Position numbers and translations under genes: made by a program. A stretch of 60,948 nt of DNA. It comes from Pseudomonadota bacterium (GTDB taxonomy: Bacteria; Campylobacterota; Campylobacteria; Campylobacterales; Sulfurospirillaceae). The notes below the pieces were generated by a model. It worked only from the letters and a program-made list of their open reading frames with translations. It ran no database searches and was not told the origin of the DNA. How positions within the stretch are numbered: the first letter of the stretch is position 1; every line of letters starts with the position of its first letter. Where the stretch lies: contig JAGDMU010000016.1 of the NCBI GenBank assembly GCA_017860615.1, positions 1-60,948 on the forward strand, given 5' to 3'. Below, piece after piece: positions 18,027 to 26,570 of the stretch.

Positions 18027-19424
18027 ATGTCAGTCAACAAAGTTTATGTGCTCGATACCAACATTATCTTGCACAATACCAATTTTATTAAAGAGTTGTG
18101 TGATGGCGGCAACAACATCATTGTGATCCCAGAAACGGTGCTCATTGAGCTGGAAGATTTTAAAAAGAACTTCACGGAACTGGGGTATCAAGCCCGCAGT
18201 TTCGCACGTATGCTTGCTTCATGTAAAGTAGAAGAAGTGGACAGTGGAGAGTTATATCGCGTGGTTAAGATGCGTTATGAAGAAGACATTGCGATTCATC
18301 TCTTCTCCAAAACGTTCTACTCTTCAGACATTGACTCTCAATTTATCAATGAATCGAACGACAAACGCATTCTCGAAGTAGCCTCAGGGGCGCAAACATA
18401 CTATCCTGATTATAAAGTCATTTTTCTCTCTTTAGATGTGTATGCGCGCATGTTTGGGCTTTTTTACAATGTCACCGTAGAGTCTTTGCGTGAAGATAGA
18501 AGCGATGTGCCCGAGTTTGAGTTTGTCAAACAACTGCCTATTGACTCAGCACTATTTAATACCCTCGATAAAAAACTGATTCAGGAGTATGACCCAGAGT
18601 ATAAAAGTGGCAACTACTGTTATGAATTTGTAAGCAGTGATGGCAACTCAGAACACGCCATCATCTCTCCAGGTGGCATCATTCATATGCTGAATGAAGA
18701 GCTTGATTTTAGGGGGTTAGAAGTTAAGCCTATTAACCTCAAACAGAAGTTTTTTATGAAAGCATTGCTCTCCAATATGTACGACATACACGTCATCGAC
18801 GCGCGTGCAGGTAGTGGTAAAACCTTGATGGCGTTTGTCGCGGCGATGAGGCTCGTTACCAAAGGCAGTTACGAGAAAATCGTCTATGTGCGTAATTCCA
18901 TCGAAAGTGTCGATAAAGGTGCAGATGTGGGCTATCTTTCAGGCAATGATGAGAAGTTTAGGATTTACAATATGGCATTGTATGATACTTTGGAGTTTAT
19001 CGCTAAAAAACGGATGAAAAAACGTGATAACACGCAAGAACCGCAAGTGGCTATCGAGAAAAAAGTACAAGAACTCATGACCAAATACAACATCGAAAAG
19101 CTCTGGCCAGGTGAGGCGAGGGGGCGAACACTGAGTAATGCTATCGTCATTTTAGATGAGTGGCAAAACAGCTCAAACAACACGACACAGCTTATCTTAT
19201 CGCGTCTGGATAACAACTGTAAAGCCATCGTCATAGGGTCTAATCGTCAAATCGATAATATGTACCTAAACCGTTTTAACAACGGTTTGACTTCGCTTTT
19301 GAAGCAGACCAAAAAAGAGCAGACACATATCTCACTCTTTGCGATTGAGCTGGATAAATCGGTACGTGGTAAATTCTCACACTTTGCCGATGATATTTTT
19401 GGGGATGGCGACAAACACAAATGA
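18027..19424 (+). CDS. PhoH family protein with N-terminal PIN domain (PhoH2 type)
   Basis: Predicted ATP-dependent ribonuclease/helicase, 465 residues, cytoplasmic. N-terminal PIN nuclease domain opens with YVLDTNIILHN (first acidic residue) and continues for about 140 residues; the C-terminal PhoH ATPase has Walker A DARAGSGKTLMAF and Walker B AIVILDEWQN. The ATG at 18027 has AGGGAG 3-4 bases upstream and is preferred over the in-frame ATG at 18012, which has no site. First gene of an operon: its stop overlaps the next start as ATGA. The name reflects E. coli phosphate regulation, but no Pho box is seen here. Confidence 0.9.
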   Translation: MSVNKVYVLDTNIILHNTNFIKELCDGGNNIIVIPETVLIELEDFKKNFTELGYQARSFARMLASCKVEEVDSGELYRVVKMRYEEDIAIHLFSKTFYSSDIDSQFINESNDKRILEVASGAQTYYPDYKVIFLSLDVYARMFGLFYNVTVESLREDRSDVPEFEFVKQLPIDSALFNTLDKKLIQEYDPEYKSGNYCYEFVSSDGNSEHAIISPGGIIHMLNEELDFRGLEVKPINLKQKFFMKALLSNMYDIHVIDARAGSGKTLMAFVAAMRLVTKGSYEKIVYVRNSIESVDKGADVGYLSGNDEKFRIYNMALYDTLEFIAKKRMKKRDNTQEPQVAIEKKVQELMTKYNIEKLWPGEARGRTLSNAIVILDEWQNSSNNTTQLILSRLDNNCKAIVIGSNRQIDNMYLNRFNNGLTSLLKQTKKEQTHISLFAIELDKSVRGKFSHFADDIFGDGDKHK

Positions 19425-20194
19425 CCAAATACCAGTTTTTAGGGGATGAAGACCCGATAGCCTTTCGCTCCATCTTTATCTCTGACCTTCACTTGGGAAC
19501 ACGTTTTTCCCAAGCGGAGGAACTTTTGGAATTTTTAAAATTTACACACTCTGAAAATCTCTATTTAGTCGGTGATGTGATTGATGGTTGGGCGATTAAG
19601 CGCAAGATCAAGTGGGCGCAGTCGCACTCCGATGTCATTCAAAAAATCCTTAGAAAAGCCAGAAAAGGCACCAATGTCTTTTACATTACAGGCAATCACG
19701 ACGAATTTTTACGCTCTTTTTTGCCTTTAGGATTGGGTGATCGCATCAGCGTTGTCGATGAAGTGGAGTATACAAGTCTTAAACAAGAGCGTTTTTACAT
19801 CACGCATGGCGATTTTTTTGACTCAGTGACAATGACGAAACGGTGGCTTGCCATCCTTGGTGATATGGGATATGATCTTTTACTCAACATCAATCAACTC
19901 ATTCAGTGGTTTCGTAAAAAACTACGCTATCACAGCCATTGGTCACTCTCAAAATATGTGAAAGACCATGTCAAAAGCTCGGTTTCATTTATTACCGATT
20001 TTGAGTCGATTTTAAGCGAACATGCCAAACGCCATCACTACGATGGCATCATCTGTGGGCATATTCATAAAGCCGAGATCAGGGAAATTGAGGGTATTAA
20101 GTATTTAAACTGTGGCGATTGGGTTGAGTCATGCACTGCCATTGTGGAAACCTATGAGGGTGAATTTAGGATTATACGATGGCTGGGGCATTAA
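19421..20194 (+). CDS. LpxH-like metallophosphoesterase (UDP-2,3-diacylglucosamine diphosphatase family)
   Basis: Calcineurin-like phosphoesterase, 257 residues. Metal-binding motifs in order: SDLHLG (D-x-H), VGDVIDGW (GDxxD), TGNHDEF (GNHD), YITHGDFF (GHGD-like) and ICGHIHKAE (GHxH), then LNCGDWVESCTAIVE, typical of the LpxH-related family. Expected role: hydrolysis of UDP-2,3-diacylglucosamine to lipid X in lipid A synthesis, at the inner face of the membrane. Starts inside the phoH stop and overlaps the patatin gene by 16 bases, so translation is coupled on both sides. Confidence 0.85.
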   Translation: MTKYQFLGDEDPIAFRSIFISDLHLGTRFSQAEELLEFLKFTHSENLYLVGDVIDGWAIKRKIKWAQSHSDVIQKILRKARKGTNVFYITGNHDEFLRSFLPLGLGDRISVVDEVEYTSLKQERFYITHGDFFDSVTMTKRWLAILGDMGYDLLLNINQLIQWFRKKLRYHSHWSLSKYVKDHVKSSVSFITDFESILSEHAKRHHYDGIICGHIHKAEIREIEGIKYLNCGDWVESCTAIVETYEGEFRIIRWLGH

Positions 20195-20961
20195 AGATTT
20201 CGCTCGCTCTCTCAGGTGGAGCGGCAAGGGGTGCTTTTCATTTAGGCGTCATCGCAGCCTTTGAGCGAAACAATGTAGAGATAGCTGCTGTTTCAGGTAC
20301 CAGTATTGGTGCTGTGATCGCCGCAGGGGTAGGTTCAGGAGTAAGTGCATTTGATATGATTCGCATCTTTCAAAGCAAAGCGTTTCGTAAAGTGTTTCAG
20401 TTTAACTATTTTCGAAAAGGCTTACTGCGCATCAATGAAAAAGCGGCAATCTTAAAGGAGATAGCACCCATACCTCGCTTAGAGCAGATGCCAATCCCGA
20501 CCTTTGTTACCTGTGTAGATTTACCCAGTGGTGAAATCGTGCGTTTTTCTGATGGAGAGACGATAAAACTTGCCATTGCAAGTGCTGCGCTCATCCCTAT
20601 TTTTCGCCCTATCGTCTATGAGAGTTACACGCTCATTGATGGAGGTTTTATGGACAATTTACCCGTAGAACCACTTTTGAAGCTTCCGTATACTGTGGTA
20701 AGTGTGAACCTTTTTCCTGTACATGTAAAATCAAAAGGAAAAAATTTCTCGAGCATTGAGCGGGCGATTTATCTCTCCATTTTGGCTTCTTCCAAGCGGC
20801 AGATAGAGCAGAGTGATCTGTGCATCAGTGATCCTGCTTTGAATGATTTTGGATTGTTTACTTTTGGGCAATTACAGGCATGTTTTGAGCTAGGATACGC
20901 TAAAGGGAGTGAGTCCATTTTGACTTTTATGGCACAACAAAGTATAATCAAGTCCTTTTAA
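20179..20961 (+). CDS. Patatin-like phospholipase (RssA/YchK type)
   Basis: Serine acyl hydrolase, 260 residues. Oxyanion motif SGGAARGAFHLG, nucleophile elbow GTSIGA (Ser about residue 42) and the dyad Asp in LIDGGFMDNLPVEPL are all present, so it should be catalytically active. No signal peptide; presumably acts on the cytoplasmic side. It overlaps the LpxH-like gene by 16 bases and precedes dut by 26 bases. Linkage to the lipid A gene suggests membrane lipid turnover, which is an inference. Confidence 0.88.
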   Translation: MAGALKISLALSGGAARGAFHLGVIAAFERNNVEIAAVSGTSIGAVIAAGVGSGVSAFDMIRIFQSKAFRKVFQFNYFRKGLLRINEKAAILKEIAPIPRLEQMPIPTFVTCVDLPSGEIVRFSDGETIKLAIASAALIPIFRPIVYESYTLIDGGFMDNLPVEPLLKLPYTVVSVNLFPVHVKSKGKNFSSIERAIYLSILASSKRQIEQSDLCISDPALNDFGLFTFGQLQACFELGYAKGSESILTFMAQQSIIKSF

Positions 20962-20987
20962 AGGTGATACGTGATTAAAGGAATAGA

Positions 20988-21686
20988 ATGACAAGCAAAG
21001 ATTATTTAACCCAAATGTTCTCCCTTCAGCAAAAGCTGAACGATGAAACCAACGGCATCGGCTGGGAAAATGGGTACACAAAAAACAACCGCATGATTAA
21101 CTGGAAACGATGTATTTACATGGAGTGCGCGGAGCTCATTGATAGTTTTAGTTGGAAACATTGGAAAAACATTAATAAACCTACCGACTGGGACAATGTC
21201 ACGGTTGAAATCGTCGATATCTGGCATTTTATTATGAGTTTATTGTTAGAAGATTATAAAACCAATGGCAAAGGCGACATTGAAAAACTCGTTTTAGATG
21301 TGCTGGATGTTCAAGGTTTTGAAGCGTTTACCAAAGAGCCATTATCCGCAGGATCTGCTGATCCAATGGAGCTTATCAATGACATTGAGAGTATTATCCA
21401 CGATACAACAGGTTTTGAGATCGACCTTTACGATGGACTTTTATGTGAGTATTTTACCCTTTCACGTAAATGTGGCATTAACCTTAAAGTGTTGTACAAA
21501 TTCTATGTGGCGAAAAATGTTCTCAATCAATTCCGTCAAGATCATGGCTACAAAGAGGGACATTACATCAAAGTATGGAATGGCAAAGAAGATAACGAAG
21601 TGATGCTCTCATTCCTTCAAGGCGAGTCTGCCCCAACGGTAGATGCACTCTATAAAAAACTCGAAAAAGCCTATCCAAAGGCATAA
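20988..21686 (+). CDS. dut: Dimeric dUTP diphosphatase (dUTPase_2 family)
   Basis: Hydrolyses dUTP (and dUDP) to dUMP, keeping uracil out of DNA. 232 residues, like the all-helical dimeric dUTPase of Campylobacter rather than the trimeric type. Metal-binding helices are visible: YMECAELIDSFSWKHWK (E-x-x-E/D) and VEIVDIWHFIMSLL (E-x-x-D), with NWKRCIYMECAE before them. AAAGGAA lies 5 bases before the ATG. Last gene of the phoH operon. Confidence 0.92.
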   Translation: MTSKDYLTQMFSLQQKLNDETNGIGWENGYTKNNRMINWKRCIYMECAELIDSFSWKHWKNINKPTDWDNVTVEIVDIWHFIMSLLLEDYKTNGKGDIEKLVLDVLDVQGFEAFTKEPLSAGSADPMELINDIESIIHDTTGFEIDLYDGLLCEYFTLSRKCGINLKVLYKFYVAKNVLNQFRQDHGYKEGHYIKVWNGKEDNEVMLSFLQGESAPTVDALYKKLEKAYPKA

Positions 21687-21718
21687 AAAACAGATTGCAA
21701 AATTACTATTGCAATCTG
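21685..21718 (-). terminator. Terminator for leftward transcription from queD
   Basis: Perfect 10-bp stem CAGATTGCAA (21691-21700) / TTGCAATCTG (21709-21718). The six A at 21685-21690 give a T-run on the minus strand, so it terminates queD transcription. On the plus strand there is no T-run after the stem, though the hairpin could still define the dut mRNA end. Confidence 0.75.
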
Positions 21719-21744
21719 TCAAAGCACCAAAGGTGCGCGGGCGT

Positions 21745-21828
21745 TGCACCGAGCAAAACACAGTGTTAACGTAGTCTTTGGAGCTTTGCTTCAAAGACGT
21801 GTAAAGAGTTCCTGTAGAACTCTAATAG
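21745..21828 (+). repeat. Two-hairpin intergenic repeat, copy A
   Basis: Contains GTCTTTG (21774-21780) / CAAAGAC (21792-21798) around GAGCTTTGCTT, then AGAGTTC (21805-21811) / GAACTCT (21817-21823) with a five-base loop. A closely similar element occurs at 42667-42750. An additional small stem GGTGC/GCACC precedes it (21731-21749). It sits between dut and queD, inside the likely queD 3' untranslated region but in the opposite orientation. Confidence 0.6.
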
Positions 21829-21836
21829 ACTTTTTC

Positions 21837-22379
21837 CTACTTCTGATTGTAAACGATACTTCTGCTTTTAGGTGTTTCTAAAAACTCCACGTGTGACACT
21901 TCCACTCCCAAACGACTCATCTTTTTCGCAATGATGCCCAACAACCATGTTGAGATATTTTCACTCGTTGGCACAAAATCAACGATGATGTAGCCATCAT
22001 ACATCTCTACAATGTGGCTTGGTTGGTCTTTAACGTGACTTAGGTCAGGAATTTTGTAGCCTGCTTCATTGTCAATGAGGTTTTGTTTGTCTGTAAAATG
22101 TGGTAAGAGTGTTTCAAACAGTGGATCATGAATATCGATGATAAATTTATGATCTAAGGTGTTGTCTAAAAAGAGCTTGAACCAGTTAAGATGGTGAAAG
22201 TCCGTGACCATGCCATCTTTGAGCTGTGAGCTTTGCAGATAAACGATTACTTTACCTTGGTGACCGTGCAAATGACGGCATGCCAAACAACCCGTAAGCG
22301 AAAATTCACTGTCAAGCTGTTGTGACCACACACGGTGTCCATAACAAAAATCAAACTCTTTACTTATTTGCCAAATCAT
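21837..22379 (-). CDS. queD: 6-carboxytetrahydropterin synthase QueD
   Basis: Converts 7,8-dihydroneopterin triphosphate to 6-carboxy-5,6,7,8-tetrahydropterin, second step of preQ0/queuosine synthesis. 180 residues of the longer PTPS-like type. Zinc histidines: His in FCYGHRVW and the pair in HLHGH; the catalytic cysteine precedes them in LACRHLHGH. The DFHHLNW segment and the C-terminal SENISTW and VEFLETP motifs complete the active site. Divergent from queE, with 120 bases between them; no preQ1 riboswitch-like structure recognised there. Confidence 0.92.
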   Translation of the reverse strand: MIWQISKEFDFCYGHRVWSQQLDSEFSLTGCLACRHLHGHQGKVIVYLQSSQLKDGMVTDFHHLNWFKLFLDNTLDHKFIIDIHDPLFETLLPHFTDKQNLIDNEAGYKIPDLSHVKDQPSHIVEMYDGYIIVDFVPTSENISTWLLGIIAKKMSRLGVEVSHVEFLETPKSRSIVYNQK

Positions 22380-22499
22380 TTACGTATACCTTTTTTGAAG
22401 TCTTTAATGATACCTAAAAAGAGATATAAAGAAAATTTTTGACGTGGATTTTAGAGTAAATATATTATGATATAACTATTAAATCAAAGAAAGAGCGTT

Positions 22500-23078
22500 A
22501 TGTTAAAAGTCGTCGAAATATTTTATTCTATTCAAGGAGAAGGCACGCAAGTGGGTGTTCCTTCCATCTTTATTCGCTTGCATGGTTGCAATCTCAGTTG
22601 TGGATTTTGCGATGAGTTACTGCACAAAGGTGCGTATGAAAGCCTCAGTTTTGATGAGGTTTTGGCGCGTATCAAAGCCTATCCTTCCATGCACGTCATC
22701 ATCACAGGTGGCGAGCCTAGCATCTATAATCTCAATGGCTTTATTGAATTTTTACAAGCGTATATGTACTCTGTAGCGGTCGAAACCAATGGCTATAATT
22801 TCTCAAACATTGCCAACGCTAACTGGGTGACCTACAGCCCAAAAGATTGGGACAAGATCGAAAAGCATGGGTATGATGAGATCAAATTTGTGGTGGGAAA
22901 AGAGTCTGCAGTGGATAAAATACTGGAGTTTAAAAGCTATAAGCCTATTTTCATTCAGCCTCAAAATGAGATGGATCGCCCCAATAAAGAGAATGTCGCT
23001 TTTTGTGTGGAGTTTGTCAAAGCCCATCCACAATTTATTTTAAGTGTGCAGTTGCACAAGTTTTTAGGAGTTGAGTAA
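22500..23078 (+). CDS. queE: 7-carboxy-7-deazaguanine synthase QueE
   Basis: Radical SAM enzyme rearranging carboxytetrahydropterin to 7-carboxy-7-deazaguanine. 192 residues. N-terminus YSIQGEGTQVGVPSIFIRL is typical of QueE and is followed by the cluster motif CNLSCGFC (C-x3-C-x2-C) and the glycine-rich SAM motif VIITGGEPS. The stop overlaps queC (TAATG). An extended -10, TGATATAAC, lies about 30 bases upstream. Confidence 0.94.
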   Translation: MLKVVEIFYSIQGEGTQVGVPSIFIRLHGCNLSCGFCDELLHKGAYESLSFDEVLARIKAYPSMHVIITGGEPSIYNLNGFIEFLQAYMYSVAVETNGYNFSNIANANWVTYSPKDWDKIEKHGYDEIKFVVGKESAVDKILEFKSYKPIFIQPQNEMDRPNKENVAFCVEFVKAHPQFILSVQLHKFLGVE

Positions 23079-23746
23079 TGAGTCGTGCTTTAGTCGTTTT
23101 TAGTGGTGGGCAAGACAGTACAACGTGTCTTGGTTGGGCAAAAAATCGTTTTGAGTATGTTGAGAGTATTACGTTCGATTATGGTCAAAAACATCGTGTT
23201 GAAATTGCTCAAGCGGGGAAAATTGCGGAGGCTTTAGCGGTTAAAAATACCTTGTTAAGTCTCGATGCTTTTTCACAGCTCAATGACTCCGCTTTGATCG
23301 ATAGTACCCAAGATATTGGCGCGCATCATAAAACGCATACCAATCTTCCAGCCTCTTTTGTTCCCAATCGCAACGCGATCTTTTTTACCCTCGCTCATGC
23401 CTTTGCTCAAAAGCAGGAGATAGAGCATATCATTATTGGGGTTAACCAGACCGATTATTCAGGGTATCCTGATTGCAGAGAGCCCTTTGTAAAGGCATTA
23501 GAACTTGCACTCAATCTTGGAAGTGAAGCCAACATCACGTTTCACTATCCGCTCATGCATCTGACCAAAGCTGAAACGTTTGCATTATCGGCTACAGAGG
23601 GCGTTTTAGAGCTTGTACTCAACGAGTCCCATACGTGCTATAATGGTGACCATAAACATAAACATGCGTGGGGCTACGGTTGTGGAGAATGCCCAGCGTG
23701 TATCTTGCGAAAACAAGGTTGGGAAGCTTACGCCAAAGAGAGTTAA
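23078..23746 (+). CDS. queC: 7-cyano-7-deazaguanine synthase QueC
   Basis: ATP-dependent amidation and dehydration of 7-carboxy-7-deazaguanine to preQ0. 222 residues. PP-loop VVFSGGQDSTTCLGWA at the N-terminus, FVPNRNAIF in the middle, and a C-terminal zinc site with Cys in HTCYNG and CGECPACILR. Its ATG overlaps the queE stop by one base, so the two are coupled. A 14-bp dyad lies three bases after the stop. Confidence 0.95.
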   Translation: MSRALVVFSGGQDSTTCLGWAKNRFEYVESITFDYGQKHRVEIAQAGKIAEALAVKNTLLSLDAFSQLNDSALIDSTQDIGAHHKTHTNLPASFVPNRNAIFFTLAHAFAQKQEIEHIIIGVNQTDYSGYPDCREPFVKALELALNLGSEANITFHYPLMHLTKAETFALSATEGVLELVLNESHTCYNGDHKHKHAWGYGCGECPACILRKQGWEAYAKES

Positions 23747-23749
23747 CGT

Positions 23750-23763
23750 CTTTACCTGTAAAG
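23750..23763. repeat. Post-stop palindrome CTTTACCTGTAAAG
   Basis: Perfect 6-bp arms with a two-base centre, three bases after the queC stop. Its inner 12-mer is the exact reverse complement of that at 26899-26910. Too small a loop for a stable RNA hairpin unless the arms shorten to five; may be a DNA operator. Confidence 0.45.
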
Positions 23764-23782
23764 TGTGCGAAGGAGTACTGTG

Positions 23783-25501
23783 ATGAGTGTGAAGTCCTCT
23801 TTTTTAATCTTAACGATGCTGGCTTTTTTAATTTCTATCGGCTTCGAGCTCATCAACTGGTCGTATGAGCGTGAAGAAGTCAATGTGATGGCGGAGCAAA
23901 ATGCTCAGGAATTAGTGCAAGGCTTTAAACAGCTTTTGGTTTTAAAATCCGATCCTTTTAAAAAGCAAGCCCTCGACTATGCAGCATGGAATGACCTTGC
24001 TAACTTTACAGAACATAAAGATCCATCATGGGCAAAAGATAATCTTGATGGCAGTATTGTGCAATTTGGCATTAATGCTTTTTATGTTTTAGATCACTCC
24101 AAAAAAATACTTTTTAAAGAAGTCGATAAGTCTTTTTTAGAAGAACTTTCGACCCTGTTTCCTTTAGCGCTGCTTGATAGCTCCAATGCTGAAGTATTAC
24201 ACTTTTATGCCAAAACACCTCAGAACATTGTTGAATTTTATGTCACTCCGATCCACCGAATTGATGAAAATGTGAGTAAAGACTCTTTAGCCAAGGGGTT
24301 TGTCATTATCGCGAAACATTGGGATGAGCCTTTTTTGCAAGAGTTGAGCAGTTTTGGTATTGCAGAAGCCCATTTGAGTTCTTTTCATGAGCCCCAGAAT
24401 GACTATAAAATTACGCATGAAATTCCTTTGCTTGGCATTCAAAATGAAAAAGTTGGTACGCTCTATTTACATTTGCATAACCAAATGAGCAAGGTTTTAG
24501 ATAAGTATGGCGCGGATGATATTAAACTCTCTTTTCTCAATACATTCCTTCTTATGATTGTTTTTACACTTTTAATTACCAAATTTATCTCTTTTCCTCT
24601 GCGCGACATTACCACCGCACTTAATAATAGAAGTAAAGAGCCATTACGTAAATATTTGCTCAAAGAGAATGAATACGGAGCCATTGCCACAGCAGTATGT
24701 GAATCATTTGATAACAAAGAAGAGCTGGAATGTTTCAATAAAAATTTAGAGCAAAAAGTACATGACGAGGTTGAAAACAGCAGACTCAAAGACAGGATGC
24801 TTTTCCAACAATCAAAACTTGCCGCGCTTGGAGAGATGCTGGGTAATATATCACACCAGTGGCGCCAGCCGCTTAATACCATTAGTGTGGTTATCAGTAA
24901 AATTTATTTGGATAGCAAAACCAACAAGCTAACGCCGCAAATGCTTGAGGATGAAATTATGAAACTTCGAGAGTTGATTCAACATATGTCTTCTACGATT
25001 GATGATTTTAAAGATTTTTTCAAACCCGATAAAGAAAAAGTGGTTTTTGCTTTGTATAAATCCATTGAGGAGAGTATTCGAATCACCGATGGTGGCATTG
25101 CTAACAAAGACATTGTGTTTCATGTGGACTGTCCAAGTGAGATTGTGATGAATGGCTTTAAAAAAGAGCTTTCGCATGTTCTTTTGGTCCTTATCAATAA
25201 CGCTAAAGATGCGATTATCCAAAGAGAGATAGAGCACGGTGCTATTACAATCAAAGGGTATGCCCAAGAACACTACATTATCATCGAAGTATCCGATAAT
25301 GGGGGTGGTGTGAGCGAGGAGCAATTACCACATATTTTTGATCCATTTTTTACCACCAAAGAGCCAACAGGTGGGAATGGAACAGGGCTTTATATGTCAA
25401 AACAGATCATTGAACAGAGTATGCAAGGCTCTATTAATGCTGCAAATGAAAACGGTGGTTTGGTTGTTACCATTGTTTTACCACGCAATAACGAAGTATA
25501 A
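23783..25501 (+). CDS. CHASE4-domain sensor histidine kinase, no adjacent response regulator
   Basis: 572 residues. N-terminal membrane segment, then a periplasmic CHASE4-like domain (LDYAAWNDLANF and FGINAFYVLD, about residues 60-235), a second membrane segment near 255-275, a HAMP-like linker and a coiled coil, then a cytoplasmic kinase: phosphoacceptor His in ALGEMLGNISHQWRQPLN, N box LINNAKDAI, G1 DNGGGV and G2 GNGTGLYMSK. The kinase type (HQWRQPL) is common in Campylobacterota. The ATG at 23783 has AAGGAG 7 bases upstream; the longer GTG start overlaps this site. It follows queC by 36 bases; ligand and partner regulator unknown. Confidence 0.88.
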   Translation: MSVKSSFLILTMLAFLISIGFELINWSYEREEVNVMAEQNAQELVQGFKQLLVLKSDPFKKQALDYAAWNDLANFTEHKDPSWAKDNLDGSIVQFGINAFYVLDHSKKILFKEVDKSFLEELSTLFPLALLDSSNAEVLHFYAKTPQNIVEFYVTPIHRIDENVSKDSLAKGFVIIAKHWDEPFLQELSSFGIAEAHLSSFHEPQNDYKITHEIPLLGIQNEKVGTLYLHLHNQMSKVLDKYGADDIKLSFLNTFLLMIVFTLLITKFISFPLRDITTALNNRSKEPLRKYLLKENEYGAIATAVCESFDNKEELECFNKNLEQKVHDEVENSRLKDRMLFQQSKLAALGEMLGNISHQWRQPLNTISVVISKIYLDSKTNKLTPQMLEDEIMKLRELIQHMSSTIDDFKDFFKPDKEKVVFALYKSIEESIRITDGGIANKDIVFHVDCPSEIVMNGFKKELSHVLLVLINNAKDAIIQREIEHGAITIKGYAQEHYIIIEVSDNGGGVSEEQLPHIFDPFFTTKEPTGGNGTGLYMSKQIIEQSMQGSINAANENGGLVVTIVLPRNNEV

Positions 25502-25508
25502 ATCGCTT

Positions 25509-25533
25509 TCAAGAGGGTTTAAAACCCTCTTGA
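25509..25533. terminator. Bidirectional hairpin between convergent genes
   Basis: TCAAGAGGG (25509-25517) / CCCTCTTGA (25525-25533), extendable by TTT/AAA pairs. No long T-run on either side, but it lies exactly between the kinase stop and the convergent oxidoreductase stop. Confidence 0.55.
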
Positions 25534-26097
25534 TCAGCCTGCTAAAAATTTAAAAAGAGAGGTACTCCAATCTTCGCTTTTGAGAATTTTTTGGTAGTTA
25601 ACAATGTCTTTTTGCAAAGCATCTTCTGTAAGCTTCATCGCTCCATACGCTGCAAAAATTCCTTTAAATTCCATTCCTGTAAAGACAATTGTTGATTGAA
25701 GCGGTCTTAGGTATTCACTGAGTGTGAAGTTATTGTAGGCACCTGCTTGGTAGGCATATTCAGGTGAGCCCGTACTTACGACGATTTTACTCTCTTTGCC
25801 TGCAAGTTTACTTCCCTCTGGTCCATACGCAAAGCCATAACTTAAGACTTTGTCTTGCCACTCTTTTAAAATAGCAGGTGAGCTGTACCAGTAAAGCGGA
25901 AACTGAAAGATAATGCGTTCATGTTCCACTAAAAGCGCTTGCTCTTTGGCAACATCAATGGCTTCAACGGTTTTGTATGTTGCATAAAGATCATGCACGG
26001 TGATATTTGGCTCATTTTGAATGCTTTCAATGAGTGATTTGTTGACTTTAGATTCTGCGATATTGGGGTGGGCTAAGATAATCAATGTTTTTTTCAT
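25534..26097 (-). CDS. NAD(P)H-dependent flavin oxidoreductase (KefF/MdaB-like flavodoxin fold)
   Basis: 187 residues. Begins with KKTLIILAHPNIAESKVNKSL, the phosphate-binding start of the NQO1/KefF family, and carries FQFPLYWYSSPAILKEWQDKV and GKESKIVVSTGSPE, typical of FMN quinone reductases. GGAGA precedes the ATG. Divergent from an HxlR regulator across 125 bases, an arrangement often seen for quinone/electrophile-responsive reductases; it is the natural first target for that regulator, but this is inferred. Cytoplasmic. Confidence 0.87.
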   Translation of the reverse strand: MKKTLIILAHPNIAESKVNKSLIESIQNEPNITVHDLYATYKTVEAIDVAKEQALLVEHERIIFQFPLYWYSSPAILKEWQDKVLSYGFAYGPEGSKLAGKESKIVVSTGSPEYAYQAGAYNNFTLSEYLRPLQSTIVFTGMEFKGIFAAYGAMKLTEDALQKDIVNYQKILKSEDWSTSLFKFLAG

Positions 26098-26192
26098 GCG
26101 CTTTCTCCTAAAAAATTTAGAAAAATATACCGCTAGATACCTTAAAGTTGCTTATAGAAAAAAAAGTAAGTAAAGAACAAAAATGGTTATTA

Positions 26193-26201
26193 TGGTATAA
26201 T
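26193..26201 (+). promoter_or_regulatory. Promoter of the HxlR-cupin operon
   Basis: Extended -10 TGGTATAAT (TATAAT at 26196-26201), 22 bases before the HxlR start. No convincing inverted-repeat operator was picked out in this divergent region by eye. Confidence 0.55.
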
Positions 26202-26222
26202 TCAAAATAAGAGGTGATAATT

Positions 26223-26570
26223 ATGATAACAATTGATGAAAAAGAGTTCCACTGCCCTGTGGAATTAACGCTGGATATTATTAACGACAAGAGCAAAATA
26301 TTTATCGTGTATATTTTGCTAGGGGGTCAAAAGCGGTTTAAAGATATCTGTGAGGCGTTCCCGCAGATCACACAAAAAACGGTGACCCAAAAACTCAAAG
26401 AGTTAGAAGCAGACCATATTATCGAACGAACCGTATTTGCAGAAGTGCCACCGCGCGTGGAGTATGCGCTTAGTCCTATTGGTAAAGAACTTGAAAAAGT
26501 ACTCAGTACGATGCATTCATTTGGAGAGTCTTATGCGGCGAAGTATGGGTGTAAAAGAGATGCAAAATGA
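26223..26570 (+). CDS. HxlR-family transcriptional regulator
   Basis: Winged-helix DNA-binding protein, 115 residues. CPVELTLDIINDKSKIFIVYILLGGQKRF, then the recognition-helix region QITQKTVTQKLKELEADHIIERTVF and the wing VPPRVEYALSPIGKEL are the HxlR hallmarks. A Cys in the N-terminal CPVE is the usual redox/electrophile sensor position. The ATG at 26223 has AAGAGG 8 bases upstream and is preferred over the GTG at 26214. Stop overlaps the cupin gene as ATGA; divergent from the flavin oxidoreductase. Confidence 0.92.
   Translation: MITIDEKEFHCPVELTLDIINDKSKIFIVYILLGGQKRFKDICEAFPQITQKTVTQKLKELEADHIIERTVFAEVPPRVEYALSPIGKELEKVLSTMHSFGESYAAKYGCKRDAK

Noticed and set aside
22380-22499. Possible preQ1 riboswitch between queD and queE
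   Set aside because: No small pseudoknot-like pattern with the expected C-rich and A-rich segments could be found on either strand.
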